DNA of 64,000 nucleotides from Owenia fusiformis (lineage: Eukaryota > Annelida > Polychaeta > Sabellida > Oweniidae), in assembly GCA_903813345.2 (NCBI GenBank), contig CAIIXF020000001.1, positions 55,383,885 through 55,447,884 of the forward strand, in the 5' to 3' direction; not shown here. Below: more notes on the stretch, generated by a model that did no database searches, was not told the DNA's origin, and saw only the letters and a program-made list of their open reading frames with translations. Position 1 is the first letter of the stretch.

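Noticed and set aside
40169-64000. CRISPR array or transposon-derived tandem repeats
   Set aside because: The repeats are coding, in frame, about 300 bp long and diverged; there are no short identical repeats with unique spacers and no terminal repeats or transposase.

Overview
The window looks like nuclear DNA of an animal, or possibly another holozoan. It carries one enormous protein-coding gene on the + strand that runs off both ends. The evidence is 42 introns, all with GT...AG ends and all short (133-348 bp, visibly AT-rich), the standard genetic code, and animal-type extracellular domains (EGF-like, laminin-EGF-like, VWD, LamG/pentraxin-like). I cannot name the phylum; a marine invertebrate is a guess. 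No second gene, RNA gene, transposon or convincing minus-strand gene was seen.

The gene model has 43 exons, with exon 1 at 43-265 and exon 43 from 36557 to beyond 64000. Splice phases agree at every junction. The window holds about 53.4 kb of coding sequence, roughly 17,800 codons, with neither the start nor the end of the protein. No signal peptide or membrane segment is in view.

Layout: (1) 43 to about 26.0 kb: at least 17 copies of a glycine-rich, beta-helix-like unit. Each has a GGGSGG.I.I / GHG.I.ANGG / GG.GGRI core, an E-P-T...GSGGG motif, and a linker with a GD.TG...R..Q signature. Some copies are cut by introns; others sit in intronless exons of 4.0, 4.0 and 6.2 kb. (2) About 26.05-35.3 kb: roughly 50 EGF-like modules in a strict four-module super-repeat of about 128-136 residues, ending in laminin-type EGFs. 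(3) 35.6-36.3 kb: a small YFGY.N domain in two exons. (4) 36.56 kb to the end: a single exon of at least 27.4 kb. It encodes EGF-like modules, a VWD domain, a LamG-like domain, a C8-like cysteine segment, and then a threefold set of degenerate VWD/EGF-stub units (called A, B and C here) repeated four times. These units are split by very long Asp/Thr/Ser/Gly-rich arrays, called VTD arrays here.

The most striking points are the size of the last exon, the VTD arrays placed inside VWD-like units rather than between them, and the resemblance of a VTD repeat to the internal strand region of those same VWD units, which suggests an origin by internal amplification. A one-base frameshift near 63.07 kb breaks the exon; the repeat pattern continues in another frame, so I regard the stop at 63091 as a sequence error or recent lesion rather than the natural C terminus. 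Taken together the protein is likely a giant secreted or surface matrix, adhesive or mucus-like protein. That role is inference from domain content only.
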